The position numbers and the translations under genes are program-made. A stretch of DNA of 64,000 bases. Source: Przewalskia tangutica (lineage: Eukaryota > Streptophyta > Magnoliopsida > Solanales > Solanaceae). Positions 35,484 to 48,257 of this stretch are shown piece by piece. Within the stretch, counting starts at the first letter, position 1; every line of letters starts with the position of its first letter. The notes beneath the pieces were generated by a model. That model was not told the DNA's origin. It searched no databases and was given only the letters and a program-made list of their open reading frames with translations. The stretch is from assembly GCA_029844215.1 (NCBI GenBank), contig CM056734.1, forward strand, positions 11,170,501 through 11,234,500. Direction: 5' to 3'.

Positions 35484-37519
35484 GGGGGTATTCAATTAGG
35501 ATTTTAAAAGATTTTTTTGGAATAAAAAAATCATGTGGTATTCAATTAAGATTTTTAAACAATCTAAAAAAGTCTTGTGATATTCAATCAAGACTATTAT
35601 GATTTTTTTAACATAGTGTTCAAATCTAGTGGTATTCGATTAGAATTTTAAAAGACTAACAAAAAGTCTTTTGGTATTCAAAATCTTAAAATTTCGAAAG
35701 ATTTTTTTAAAATATGGATTTTGGAGGACTTTTTAGTGGAAGGTATAACTAACAAATCATATAAACAATCCCAGTCTAACCTATCAGACTTTTTCTCATT
35801 CTCAAATTTCTATTTCATATTTTTTTACTTTTATAAAAATATGGATTTTTTTCTTACCTCTCCTCTACCGCCCTAACCCCACCTACCCCCGACCTCCCAC
35901 CCCGTCCTCAAATTTCTATTTCATATTTTTTGTTACTTTTATAAAAAAAATTATTAAAAATATTAAATTTTATCTTATCTCCCCCTACCCCGCCCTACCT
36001 CCTCCCAGCCCTACCTCAATCTCAATTTTCTTAATTTTTATTTTTTTACTTTTATAAATAATTTATAAAAATATGAATTTTTTCCTTACTCCAATACCCA
36101 CACCTACCCCTACCCCCTTCGCTCTACTCACACTTACCCCCTCCACCCCACCCCATTCTCAAATTTCTATTTCATATTTTTTTTATTTTTATAATAAAAT
36201 ATGGAATTTTTTCTTACTTCCCCCTACCGCCATAACCTCGCCTACCCCAACCCCACCCATCCTCAAATTTATATTTCATATTTTTTTGTTACTTTTATAA
36301 AAAAAATTATTAAAAATATTAAATTTTATCTTATCTCCCCCTACCTCACCCTACCTCCTCCCAGCCCTACCTCAATCTCAATTTTCTTAATTTTTATTTT
36401 TTTTACTTTTATAAATAATTTATAAAAATATGAATTTTTTCCTTACCCCAATACCCACACCTACCCCTACCCCCTTCGCTCTACTCACACTTACCCCCTC
36501 CACGCCATCCCATTCTCAAATTTCTATTTCATATTTTTTTTACTTTTATAATAAAATATGGAATTTTTTCTTACTTCCCCCCTACCGCCCTAACCTCGCC
36601 TATCCCAACCCCACCCATCCTCAAATTTATATTTCATATTTTTTTGTTACTTTTATAAAAAAAATTATTAAAAATATGAAATTTTATCTTACCTCCCCCT
36701 ACCCTCCTCCCGCCCTACCCTAATCTCAAATTGTTATTTTATATTTTTTTTACTTTTATAAATAATTTATAAAAATATGATTTTTTTTCTTACTCCCATA
36801 CCCACACTACCCCCTCCACCCTACCCACACTTACCCTTTCACCCTCATACCATCTTGATCCGTCCATCTTAGCCCATGTAAGTTTTGGGTGGGTGGTTGG
36901 ACATTGACTTATCTACAACTTCAACACATCTTGACCCGTCTAACTTCCGCCCAAACGGCCCATCTGCCACCCCTAATTGTAACCCTCAAGCCATATGAAC
37001 AATTCAACTGTAATAGGAGAAAACAGGAGATCCTTACATTTGTTTGTGCTATTTTATTTTACTTTGGTTGAACTATTTGGTACTTTGGTTGAACTATTTT
37101 GGGTTATAATTTTGTTGAACTATTGTTATTGTAATTTGGTTAAACTTTTTATTGTTATTTATAGAATTAAGTAATATTTTAGACAATTAATGAGAAAGAA
37201 TGGTTAATGGAACTTGAAATACTATATATTGTTATTTTAGAAGTATAATAACGGCTTTTGATATATTTTACATTTAAAACTAGTGATGAAAAAATATAAA
37301 AAAGTGGTGATGATGAGAGTAAAAGGATTGGAGAAAAAAAATTCACGTGGTCCTTTTAAATCTTTATAAATTTTATGATAAATCTTTTAAAATCCAAACA
37401 TAAAAAATTTTGATTGTCAAAATAATCATTTAAAATCATAACAATCTTAAATAGTCATTTAAAATTCATAAGACTTATTTATCCCAAAAAAGTTTTAAAA
37501 TCCCAATTGAATACCCTCC
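35484..37519. mobile_element. Terminal-inverted-repeat element, PIF/Harbinger-like, non-autonomous
   Basis: The left end GGGGGTATTCAATTAGGATT and the inverted right end (GGAGGGTATTCAATTGGGATT when reverse-complemented) match over about 28 bp with few differences. A TTA trinucleotide flanks both sides (35481-35483 and 37520-37522), as for PIF/Harbinger elements. Subterminal repeats of the same TATTCAATTAAGATTTT motif follow the left end. There is no transposase. The centre consists of pyrimidine-rich tandem repeats. Confidence 0.75.
35840..36790. repeat. 357-bp tandem repeat, about 2.7 copies
   Basis: Units start at 36073 (ATGAATTTTTTCCTTACTCC) and 36430 with a period of 357 bp. A partial unit precedes from about 35840 and a third starts near 36776. 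Each unit has C-rich blocks (CACCTACCCCTACCCCC) between T-rich blocks. Open frames in it (Pro/Thr/Phe-rich) are artefacts of composition. Confidence 0.85.
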
Positions 37520-39941
37520 TTAATTTAAGAGAATTTGTAGTGTGACGTGTTGTATAATTGGAACCCATATGGCAACTGAAGCGCGAGTGGTTCGCACCTC
37601 CTCCTGTCCATTAGGAAAATCAATTCCCAAATGGCTACGAAGTAATATAAAATGAGCAAAAATCAAATGCTTCTCTATCTTGTTGTTGTAGCCATGAACT
37701 CTACGGCAATGGCAATATATGCTGGCACAGCTTCTCTCTCTCTCTCTCCTTCACTTCCTCCGACCGCTCCCATCTACTTTCTTCTCCAACAAGTTGTACA
37801 ATAAGAAGATTTCCGCACGACGTTTCGGAAGATTGGTGGTTACCGCTGCAGCTGATTATTACTCTACTCTTGGAGTCCCAAAATATGCTAACAATAAAGA
37901 AATCAAAGATGCTTATCGAAGGTTAGCTCGCCAGGTACTGAATTATTTGTTCCAAGATATTGGAAGCCACAAGATTGAAGTCAGTGTTAATACTAAGATG
38001 GGTAACTTGGCGTAAGCTGTTTTCATGAATTCTACTTCTTCTGACTGTCATTGTGAATTGAAATAGCAAACATGAACGATAACAGGTTAATTTTCTGAAA
38101 TTTTTGATAATTTGGCACTCTTAGATTGGAATGTATAGGTTTGTTTAACCGAGTTTCTGGTGAGGGTTACTAGACATTAATACATAAGCTGCATTTTGTT
38201 CATTCAAGCAACATGTAGTTGATAGTAGGAAACTAAACTAGCAGGATATCTTATGGTCTTTCAATGGGAACAAGCGGGGAAGTCGAAGATTCCTAGGGAC
38301 ATGCCTGAGAATGAAATAACTGAAGTCCAGAACATATGTAGATTGTGTTGCAAACATTCTGATGATGAATATTTGCAATGAACTCGTGAATAGCACAATG
38401 TTTCATTTTTAGTCTTCAATGAACCTTTATTAGATGATAATTGGCACCTTCAATGCTTACTTTTGATCACGTATGGAGGGGATCTACCACTACACGTCAT
38501 GAAGAATCACCCACTCTATGAGATAGTGCCCTTGTAATTATAATTTTGAATTCTCACAACAATTTCCCTTGCCATGGAACCTTTTCCCACCCCATACTGA
38601 CAGGGCTTTTTATTTCTGCACATTAATAGCAGACGAAAACCTTAGACATTTTATTTATGAAGGATCATGTCGTATGATTTTCATCTTCATCGTAAACTTT
38701 TCACATATTACTCGTAAAATTTTACCTTATCAATCTTTTTTTTCCATTATCTATTTGAAAATATAACCCACACTTGGCTGTTGGTCTCATTTTGAGAGGT
38801 TGGAGCAAGATGTTTGACACTCCAAGTTGAAAAAAATCTTCCAATATTTTTGAAGGCATTGGTTACTAATGAGTATGTCACATCAAAGTTCCAACAGACA
38901 AAATAAGGGAGTACTAGTCACTCCTCCTTCTATGAATTTTCTGATTTTAGTAGCAAAATCTGTCAAACAATATCATCTCCAATTTCAGGAATAATCACCG
39001 TAGACTTGCTACTTCCTGTTATATCTCTCCCTTCTGTTGAAATTCTGGTAAGTATGATAGAAACTACTGACTTTGCTTTTTCCAACTTCTGTAAATGCCT
39101 CCCGTTTCTTCCGAAACCAGTCTCATACGTCGAGACAAACCGAAGATGTTAGATCTGTCAAAAGATACTCTGCTGATAAAAAACAATTCACTTACCTCCA
39201 GCACTTCAAAAGTTTTGTTCCAAAAATATCACACCTCTACCCATAGTACCCTGTTAAACTACACCACATCCACCTTTCTAAGTTACTCGGTGAATGTACG
39301 TAGAGAGACACAGAGTAGGGACAAGATAAGGGAGGATTGCTGGATTAAGAAATCACAAAGAAATATTGACAAGAGAAAGAAACAGAGTAGGGACTAGCAA
39401 AATGGAATTTAGGAGGGGAAAGGAAAGAAAAGATTATCAGTATGAGGTCGAGTTGCTGGAGAACCCTATTGGAGGTAGGGGAATGAAAGTACAAACGTTC
39501 CCAGAGAGAGAGAAAATAAGCCATTGTGCCCAATACACCTTGATTCAAATCCAGTGTTTAATGAAATACCAGAAGATACAAAAGTAGACTGTCATTTCAT
39601 CCGATAAAAGATTTTAATTGGGTGCATTTGACATGTTATGGTAGCGTGAGTAATGACATACTAAATGTTCTTACAGATCACTCTGTAGCTCCAGAATTGA
39701 GTATATTTGTGGCAAGTTAGGAGCGTACAATATGTACTCCAACTTGAGGAATAGTGTTAAGAATGTTAATTTAAGAAGTTGTAAATACAACAAGAATTCA
39801 TACGTTATAAATATGAATACGTTTAGAATTTTGTGTTTAGAATTAGGGATCCTTTATTTACCTTTTTTGATTACTTATAGACATGACTTAAACCAAACAT
39901 GCTAGGCAGAATAATAAAGCAATTCATTCCCCAAACATGCC

Positions 39942-40169
39942 AGGGATCCAGGATTTTCATTGAGGGTGTTCGAAAATAAAAATGTAGTACCTGGGATTTG
40001 AGCTTGGAACCTCAAGGTAAAGTTTGAACCCCCTAAACCACTGAACCAACATCTTCTCTTGTTTTTGGGGTATTCAAATATGTACATAAAATAATACCTT
40101 ATATATACGGTGTAATTTTTTGCGGAGGGTGTTCGGGTGAACACCCTCCGCAGGACCTAGATCCGCCCT
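39942..40169. mobile_element. MITE-like repeat in DnaJ intron 1
   Basis: The ends AGGGATCCAGGATTTTCAT and GGACCTAGATCCGCCCT are imperfect inverted repeats (family ends look like GGGCGGAGCCAGG). An inner perfect palindrome, GGAGGGTGTTCGGGTGAACACCCTCC, lies near 40124-40149. No coding capacity. The target duplication was not resolved. The family is, from memory, common in nightshades. Confidence 0.6.
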
Positions 40170-42078
40170 TGGGTGGGTTTGCTTGGGTTATCTGTTGCAA
40201 ATTCATTGTATATTTTGCTTATTATATAAAGATAGGGAATTCAAAAAGTCGAAATCGGGAAGATGAGAGTCCTTTCTCTGGTGGTATTCGGTGGGTGGCG
40301 AAGGAAACTGATAGACAATAATTTTCTGCTTAACGCCGCAAGAGTTGATGTGTGGCGTCAGTTGCGTAACATTGCAAGAGTTAATGTATGGTGTTAGTGG
40401 TCCAAGAATGGATTTTACGAGAGATGGGCCAAATGGGCTCTACTCCAATTCAGACATACCGATATATGGGTGATTGAGAAAGTTTTTCTAGTTTGTTTCT
40501 TATTCTTCCAATTTAGGAAGACTTGTTGGAAAGTGCCGATTGGGTTGGTCCGGCCATGAAAGGCATGAGAATCTTTGGGCATTGCTGGTCGCTGCCAACT
40601 TCTAAGAAAAGGTATTTGAGGCATTCATCAAACCCCATCTTTCTATTTGCACCGATGTGTATACTACTGAGAACACTAAAAGTGATACTTCTTCAAATTG
40701 TGACTTAGGTTGTTTGGGCATTTGAGCTCCAAGTGACAACAGAAAAGTAACCTTGTGGCTGACCATATATATGCATTTTCCTTTGATATCACAAGTTGCT
40801 ATTATCAATTCCCATTCATATTTCAATTATTTATGCTACTCTTTAATCTGAGTTTTGTGCGGTTGGGACTGCCTTTATTCATGAAGTAGCTTAGACTGAA
40901 AGATGCTGATAATGTGTAATGAATCACTAGTCTGCATACGTTATCTTTTTCATTTGTGATTGTTTACTTCCTGTACGCGTCCATAACATATATACTCTAG
41001 CAGGATGACTAATCTTACAATTACATGCTACACTTTCACCCAGTTCCCCACTAATCTGTTTCTAACCTTTGATATTGTTTTATAGTATCACCCTGATGTC
41101 AACAAGGAACCTAATGCACCAGAAAAGTTTAAGGAGATTAAAGATGCTTATGAGGTAAATATGGAAATTTACTTTTTGTAACATCTGATCCCAGTCAGTT
41201 TTTCTTATTTCCTTCTAAAAATATTGATCTTCAGGTATATGAGGCTTTTATACAGATTCCTCGTATTGACATCTTTATGTACCCCCTCTCCCCTTTGCTT
41301 GGTGGAATTACTGTTTATCTATTTATTCAATCTGTTTATTCGTTTATCTACCTTGGAAACTGCATTGGTTGTCTGCTAAACCCCGAGCGATCCGTTTCCT
41401 CGTGTATTTAGAAATTGTCTGCCTTTAAACTAAGATGTGCTATGTCTTAGCTTTTAAACTATCTAAAGGTTTAGAATCCCTGTGTTAGTATTTTCATATT
41501 TTGACATATTTCTCTTTTGTTTTTAATTCTTTTGGAGACTCTGAAGTTTAACTTTCCAGGTACTATCAGATGACAAAAAAAGAGCATTATATGATCAATA
41601 TGATGAAGCCGGGGTGAAAAGTACTGTAGGGGCCGGAGGCGGTGCTTACACGGTATGCCATAAATTCTTATTTTTTATTTTCAGTGTGACACTACTTCTG
41701 TTATTCCAAAGGAATTATCTTAATTTCCTTTTAGTCCTTTCCAAAATTAATATCCACTTTCTTTGTAAGGGAAGTTTTAAGTCATGTTATCGAACACACA
41801 GTGTATGGCCAACTTTTACTCTTCTTATGTAACTTATATTTTATTTGTCAATAAATTTAATGGCCCAGCATGTTACCCATAAACAACTCATTTTCAACCT
41901 TTTTCTTAGTTCCCCTGCCAATTCCAAGTAGGGCTATGAAATTGGGACTAAGGAAGAATATCATGGCTTATAAAAAAAAGTTCCAAATATGGTGATCTTA
42001 ATTTTTGTCACATGGAAACTTGTCAACTTCTGATGGGAAGTGTCAACGTTTGCTTTTGCTCAATATTGTATGTTTAGT

Positions 42079-43311
42079 GAGAAAATGGCCAAATAACCCC
42101 CAATGTTTGACCAAAATCCCAACTACACACCAAGTCTTTGCGGGGTCCTATTACCCCCCGGTCATTTTAAAAGTGGAATATTTACACCCTAAAAAAGTCA
42201 CACTCACATATGTGTTAGCTGGTGCCGCGCACGCGCCTGACACCTGGAAATTTCATTTTTTTATTTTTGATTTTGCCTGATGCTCCTTTTTTTAAAACAA
42301 CCCAACATCCCTTAAAAAGAAAGAGAAAAAGAGAGATGAATAGTACTGCTTCGGTTTCTGGGTTTATTATTTAACTTTTTTATTTCGTTCCTTCATCTTC
42401 TTCAACTAAAATTCCTCAGCTCCGTCACCCCCCTCACTGTTGCTTCTTCTCCAGCGGACCTATGCCATCTCCGTTGAGTCCAATCAGCCACTCTACCACG
42501 AACCATTGCTTCCCCTATCCCTCTCCATTTCTCTCCCTCGCTGGCAAAGTTGCCGACGAGATCCAGCGAACTCCACCATTGTACACCCCATGCACCACCC
42601 AGCGCCTCCACTTCATCTCCCTCTCTCATCCTTCTCCGTTTTCTTCCGGTTGCCGCCTGTCGGATTTGACCACCGGACGGCCGGTGATGACGACCACTAA
42701 CCACAATTACTTTATCTCCACACCAACCAAACGCCCTTCTCCCTTTCCCCCTATGTTAGTCGTTGTTGGAACAAACCAACGCCACCAACGAACAACCAAA
42801 TAGCCCCTCCTTTCCGCTGCCATTTGCGGCGTGGCTCAGCTGAAAAGTTTTCAACATATTAAAAAGGAATAGGGAAATCTTTTTTTAGAAATGAGTTAGA
42901 AACAAATAACAACAACAACATACCCAGTAAAATCACACCACGTGGGGTCTGAGCAGGGTAGAGTGTACACAGACCTTACCTCTACGTTGATAGGTAGAGC
43001 GGCTGTTTCCGGGAGACCCTCGGCTCAAGACATAGCATAATCACAATCAAAGCAAGCGAGTTAGAAACAAATAAGGAAAAAATAATAATTAATAATACAT
43101 ATATTTATGAAAAGAATTAAAAATAAAGTTTTAATATTATTTTTGGTGCTCACTCTCTCAAGAGAGTGGCATACACTCACTTTGCCACGTAAGCATTTAG
43201 GGAGGTAAATATTCCACTTTTAAAATGACCGGGGTGATAGAAACCCCACAAAGATTTGGTGTGTAGTTGGTATTTCGGTCAAATATTGGGGGCTCATTTG
43301 ACCATTTTATC
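42079..43311. mobile_element. Mutator-like (MULE) non-autonomous element in DnaJ intron 3
   Basis: Long terminal inverted repeats of about 120 bp (GAGAAAATGGCCAAATAACC… at the left; the right end read backwards is GATAAAATGGTCAAATGAGC…) are flanked by a 10-bp duplication TATGTTTAGT (42069-42078 and 43312-43321), typical of MULEs. There is no transposase. The interior at about 42420-42800 is GC-richer and pyrimidine-rich, possibly captured host sequence, and a LINE tail was later inserted at 42910-43057. Confidence 0.85.
42910..43057 (-). mobile_element. 5'-truncated LINE copy (3' tail only), inside the MULE
   Basis: 148 bp flanked by an exact 17-bp duplication GAGTTAGAAACAAATAA (42893-42909 and 43058-43074). 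The plus-strand left end CAACAACAACATACCC is the TTG-repeat 3' end of the element on the minus strand. The body (AGACCTTACC, GGCTGTTTCCGGGAGACC) matches the tails at 52198, 53556 and 57047. Confidence 0.85.
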
Positions 43312-43642
43312 TATGTTTAGTTCATGCTTTTCTCTAATTATGCAAGGGTTTGGAAGTAGTATTTCCTTGGTGACTTTTAGGTGTGCCATCTATTTTAGCA
43401 AGCAATTCTATTATGTTCTTGTACTATAGCTTACATACACAATATCTGCTAGTTTTGGGAATTATAGGTTGCCAGTATTTGTCCCTCCCGCAACTGTGAG
43501 TGCTAATTTTTGCCTTTTCTTCTTCCCATCCCACTTGAAGAGGAAAATGTATTACATTATAAATTGAGAAGGTTCATAGAATTCTTTGGTTTCATTCAAT
43601 TGCCATTCCTCCACCTTCCACGTGAAAAGGAGAAAAGGTATT

Positions 43643-45213
43643 TGTTAGAATAGGATTATGATTTCATATATAGTATTCTACTAGAAAAATGATTGTAATG
43701 TAGAATAAAAATAGGATTTCATATATAGTATCCTACTAGGAAAAAGATTGTAATTGAGTGTCTATAAATAGAGCTCAGTGTAATCATGTAGATACAACAA
43801 TTCAATAATATATTTTCTCTCATAATTTCTCACATGGTATCAGAGCTTCTACGATTTTGGTAGAGAATCAAAGAGTTTCCGCTGCCGGCGGGCGACATTA
43901 GTCAATGTGTGTCGCCAGTCTGACCAAAGATAATGGTAGAGTGAAGATTGTAGAGCTTTCAGATATTTCTAAATAAAATATTCTCCTTCAAATAGAATAT
44001 TATCACCTAAAAAAAGTAGGCGTGAACAGTACCACATGAACAATGTTTTTCCGCCGTAAATAGTAATTTCGGCGTGATTATTTACCAGATTCCGATCTTC
44101 GGAACTAGGGTTACGAAGATTCCAGATTGTTTCAGGCCATTCTTTTAAGAATTGTTTTTACTGTCAGGATCGCACAGAGATTCCGAGCTGACCCATACCA
44201 CTTTCTTCGAGGTTCGACAACTTTTCCGGCGTAATTTCTTTTCCCGTAGGGTCGTGTCATCATTCCGATCCTACCAATAAAATACCATCACATTTTTGTT
44301 CCTCAATTCCGACTTTGTGTCCCGTAGGGTCGTGCCATCATTTCGATCCTACCCAAAAAATATCATCACAATGTTGTGCCTCAATTCCGGCGACTGTTTT
44401 GTGTCCTCTTCTAGAGCATTGGTAAGAAAGTATCCGTTGTGCAATATTCCAGCGAAATTCAAAAAAAAAATCACCACCGCACATAATTTTTCCGATAGTG
44501 GCTAGCGTCGCATCTATATCCAGTTGTGTTGTGCAGAATCCACCACCACCACAACATAATCATATTCAAGCTAGTGAGAAACTAATTGTTGTTCAAATTT
44601 CCAACAATTTCGGGAAAGCAAATCAGTCACCGTGCAATATTTTCAGTGACAACATAGTTGTCCGCGTCAAAATTACTTTCGGGTAGTGTTGCGCAAATTC
44701 CAACACCACCACGAGCTAGATCAATCCCTTATGACCAAAACCCAGTCAACGGCTCTGCCAAATACCCACTCACGCGCCACCACGTGCCGCTTGAAGTGCC
44801 CGCTCCGGTTAGCGCATCAGATCCACTCGCCCCGCATGCACCTTGCGTCGGCCACTTCATGATGTGAAATAGTCTCCCAGAGTCTGGTTTAGAAAATTCA
44901 GCACAATAATTCAGGAGTTTGGCATGACTCGTACTAAAAATCTTAGCAGGAAGTATTTGTGAAGTCGAGTGATCAGCTTGCAGATATGTTCACCAAGTCC
45001 CTCACTGGTCCTCGTATTAATTACATCTGTAACAATCTCGGTACATATAACTTGTGTGCACCAGCTTGATGGGGAGTGTTAGAATAGGAATAAGATTTCA
45101 TATATAACATCCTACGAGGAAAATGATTGTAATGGAGTGTCTATAAATAGAGCTCAGTGTAATCATGTAGATATAACAATTCAATAATATATTTTTCCTC
45201 ATAATTTCTCACA
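43643..45213 (+). mobile_element. Small internally deleted copia element in DnaJ intron 3
   Basis: LTRs at 43643-43834 and 45077-45213 start TGTTAGAATAGG and end TTTCTCACA. The primer-binding site TGGTATCAGAGC follows the 5' LTR, and GGGGAGTG precedes the 3' LTR. The interior of about 1.24 kb keeps only the C-terminal tip of copia RNase H (ADMFTKSLTGPRINYI, about 44975-45070). The flanks GTATT and TTATT agree at 4 of 5 positions. The 5' LTR has a tandem duplication of about 55 bp that the 3' LTR lacks. Each LTR has a TATAAATA box. Confidence 0.85.
44243..44398 (+). repeat. 78-bp tandem duplication in the small copia element
   Basis: Two diverged copies beginning CCCGTAGGGTCGTG (44243 and 44321) with a period of 78 bp, in the non-coding interior. 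Confidence 0.65.
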
Positions 45214-46965
45214 TTATTAGTTCTAGTAAGATTATGAATAAAAAAGAATAGAATTTTTCATGTCTATAGATAAATGTATTATCATTTCGAAAGTAGAATG
45301 CCAAATGATGAAAGAAGTTGAATCACAATGATGGTTTCTGTTCACTTTCTGTTTTTTTTGTTTGTTTTTGCATTCAAGCCGAAAGAATGGGGTTTGTTTG
45401 ATGTAGGAGTGGGAGTTGGAGTTGAGTCTAAGTAAATGTGTCAATGCATAAAGGTTGCATTCCCAGATGCTATTCTTCTAATTTATTATTTACTTGTCCA
45501 AAAAAGGGTAAATGAGTAGGTTGTAGAAGAAAGTGGGAATATACATAATAGTTGCATGGTTACATGGAAATCTTTAACCTAATCTGTTTCTTTTTTTTTT
45601 TTTGGTGAATTCTACTGCAGACAAATCCTTTTGATCTATTTGAGACATTCTTTGGGCCTTCTATGAGTGGTTTTGGAGTGGATGGATCTGGATTTGGAAC
45701 GCGTCGCCGCAGTACTGTTACCAAGGGTGAAGATCTACGGTGAGTCAGGAGCTGATTGGAATAATTTGACACTTAACAGCTTCCTTAGAATTCATGGGTT
45801 ACCTATAACAATAAGGTTTTGGCCACAACACAAGTGTGTCGTTAACCATGAGCAGAAAGCTGTTTCTGATAACTAATATGCTACCATAGTATAACAGGTA
45901 AACTTAGGAAGAATATAGCCTGTAACCGATTTTATACCAGTGGTGGAACATAGTTCCCTTAGAATGGTAATTTGTAGAATCAAGGAACTTCTCGAAATCA
46001 CGGTCACAATTATTGCTAACCATGAGGGGAAAGTTCATTCTGACAACTTGATAGGCTACCATAGTATGATTGGATGATTGGCAAAACTTAGGAACAGCGA
46101 AGTCTCTAACTCCATTTAAAAGTAAAGCTGGAGTCTTCATTAGGAATCAGTTGTTATCAGATATCATTTATATTCATGTTATTGATCTGTATTTATGACC
46201 TGCAGAAAAAGTAGAGTATAATATCAGCAAACTTTTGTGCTTGAAATGGTTTGTACATGAATTGCAAGTATGCGTTTCTTTAACATATGAATCCCTGACA
46301 TAAAGAAGTATGCAAAGTTCAAACTGGATTGGCTAATGGTGTATACTTGCACAAATGAAGCATACAATATTATCCTAGGAACAATGTGTACTTTAGAAGA
46401 ATAAAAGTAGAAATAGATAGACACTGTTTCCTATGCACTACGAGTGTGCAGATTAAATGATATAACGACAAGCCTAATAGAGTTTATTTACACTTCCCTG
46501 CCTTTCAATTATGACATGAAATTAGAATTTTCATTGGAGCTGAAAAAGAATTCGAGCTTTCACATCTTGAAACTTGTGAAGTTTGTGCGGGAACTGGGGC
46601 AAAGGTAGGCTCCAAAATGAGGATATGTTCAACCTGTGGTGGCCGAGGTCAAGCTATGATAACCGAACAAACACCTTTTGGCATGTTTTCTCAGGTAATA
46701 GCATATACATCTATTCTTTTGGTGATCTCAATAGTTTAATTACATTTTTATAGAAATTTCTTCAGATTTGATTCAGTTATTTCTTTATCACTTTCAATTG
46801 ATGACAGAATAAGTTTTCTTTGTCTAAAAGTAAGTTACTGGATCCATATCTTCTAGAGCAGCATTATTTGGTATTACAGAATGAGTCTGTTTTTCAGTAG
46901 TCCTGATTCATTTTTAAGAAAACCAATATGTTTGCTATTGTATGTAGAGAGGATCAGCTGCTAAA

Positions 46966-47550
46966 TAGGGGTATCAATTTTAGCCCATACAAGTATAACC
47001 TTCCCCAACCTATCTAATCTGGATGGGTTGGGAATAAATTCATTCATGGATCAATTTTGGGCACAACCTAAATTAAATCATCTAAATTTGTCAAAACGTT
47101 TTTTAAAAATAGAGCAGCCGTTTTCTTGCTGCTTCGACTATAGAGCAGCCTTCGGGCTTTGCCTGCCCTTTCTAATCCAAAATTCCGGCTCGGCCCGGGA
47201 AAGCGCTGGCAACAACTGAAAGGAAGGGGTCCATGTAGCTGGTGTGTCCGCCCCCTTTTTCGTTGCTTATGTTTGACATGTTGTGTTCATCCACTTTATT
47301 TAACTAGTAAGTAAAGAAAAGGATGTTGTAACTTGATTTGGTAACTAAACAAATTATAAGACAAACAAAAAAAAAACAGATGAAACGTGATTTTGAATTA
47401 AGTGGGTCAGGTTATGACTAAATGTTTGGCCCAAATTGATTCATCTTGACGCAAGTGAATTCTGGGTGGTTTAGTTACGATCCATATGTATAACTCAACC
47501 TGTTTTAACCCGGAACAAATTTGGCCCAACTTGCCAATTTGATACTCCTA
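46966..47550. mobile_element. hAT-like MITE in the DnaJ pseudogene
   Basis: TAGGGGTATCAA at the left and its inverted partner (TAGGAGTATCAA) at the right are flanked by 8-bp direct repeats CTGCTAAA and CTGCTAAC (46958-46965 and 47551-47558; 7 of 8 match). 585 bp, no transposase. Subterminal sequence (GGTTGGG, GGCCCAA motifs) is of the hAT-MITE type. Confidence 0.7.
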
Positions 47551-48257
47551 CTGCTAACCTGGTCCTTTTTGGAACACTGGGTTTTACCTGAACAGCATTA
47601 CTCCTGATATTGCCTAGAATTAACTGTGAGGCTGACTATACATGTTATAGGAGATCAGGTGGTTTCTGGGTTGTGTTTAAAATTCTCTATTTAAGGGATA
47701 GCTACACCTTCAAAGAGGCTCCAAAAGTTCTTAGAAAGATTTACAATGAAGGGATGATTCAAAGAGATTTGAACAGTTTGAACTAATAAGGTCTTTCCAA
47801 CCCCTATGGTACAAGCGCTTCTGAACTGATGGTGCTAAAACTGTGATTGAAATTAAATATATCTTTTTTTAAAAGTAACTTAAATTAAATACGCCGTACT
47901 TAATAGAAATAATTGTGGCTGAAATGAACTAAAATTCTTTAGCTTGCTTTTCACAGAGCTAGCATCTAGGATGTGGTGAAAGTTTTCATTATTGAAGAAA
48001 TCAAGTGTAAGGCTTAATTTGCATTTTTAGTTGATTGGAAAAGTAAATAGTCAAATATAATCTAAAATCATGTAGCAAAGTAAATAGTGCACCTCTTTTT
48101 TTTTTTTAATTGAAAAATGGAATAATTGATTCTACCCCATACTATATAAAAGCCCCTTTATGTTTCTTAACCTATAATATGCGGGAAGAGGAAATCCTTT
48201 TTAAAGGGTGTTCACTGAAACATATCCAATGGCTTCTCCCTCTATTACCAGTGGATC

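Noticed and set aside
36073..36723. Pro/Thr/Phe-rich frames that resemble repeated peptides
   Set aside because: They are translations of the 357-bp pyrimidine-rich tandem repeat inside an inverted-repeat element.
42402..42803. Overlapping frames of about 100 codons on both strands
   Set aside because: They lie in the interior of a MULE without splice context or recognisable domain; kept only as possible captured sequence.
42910..43057. SINE (Au/SolS-like) annotation for the AACAACATACCC…AGACCTTACC repeat
   Set aside because: Two other copies carry the LINE ORF and this tail inside one target duplication, so it is better explained as a truncated LINE.
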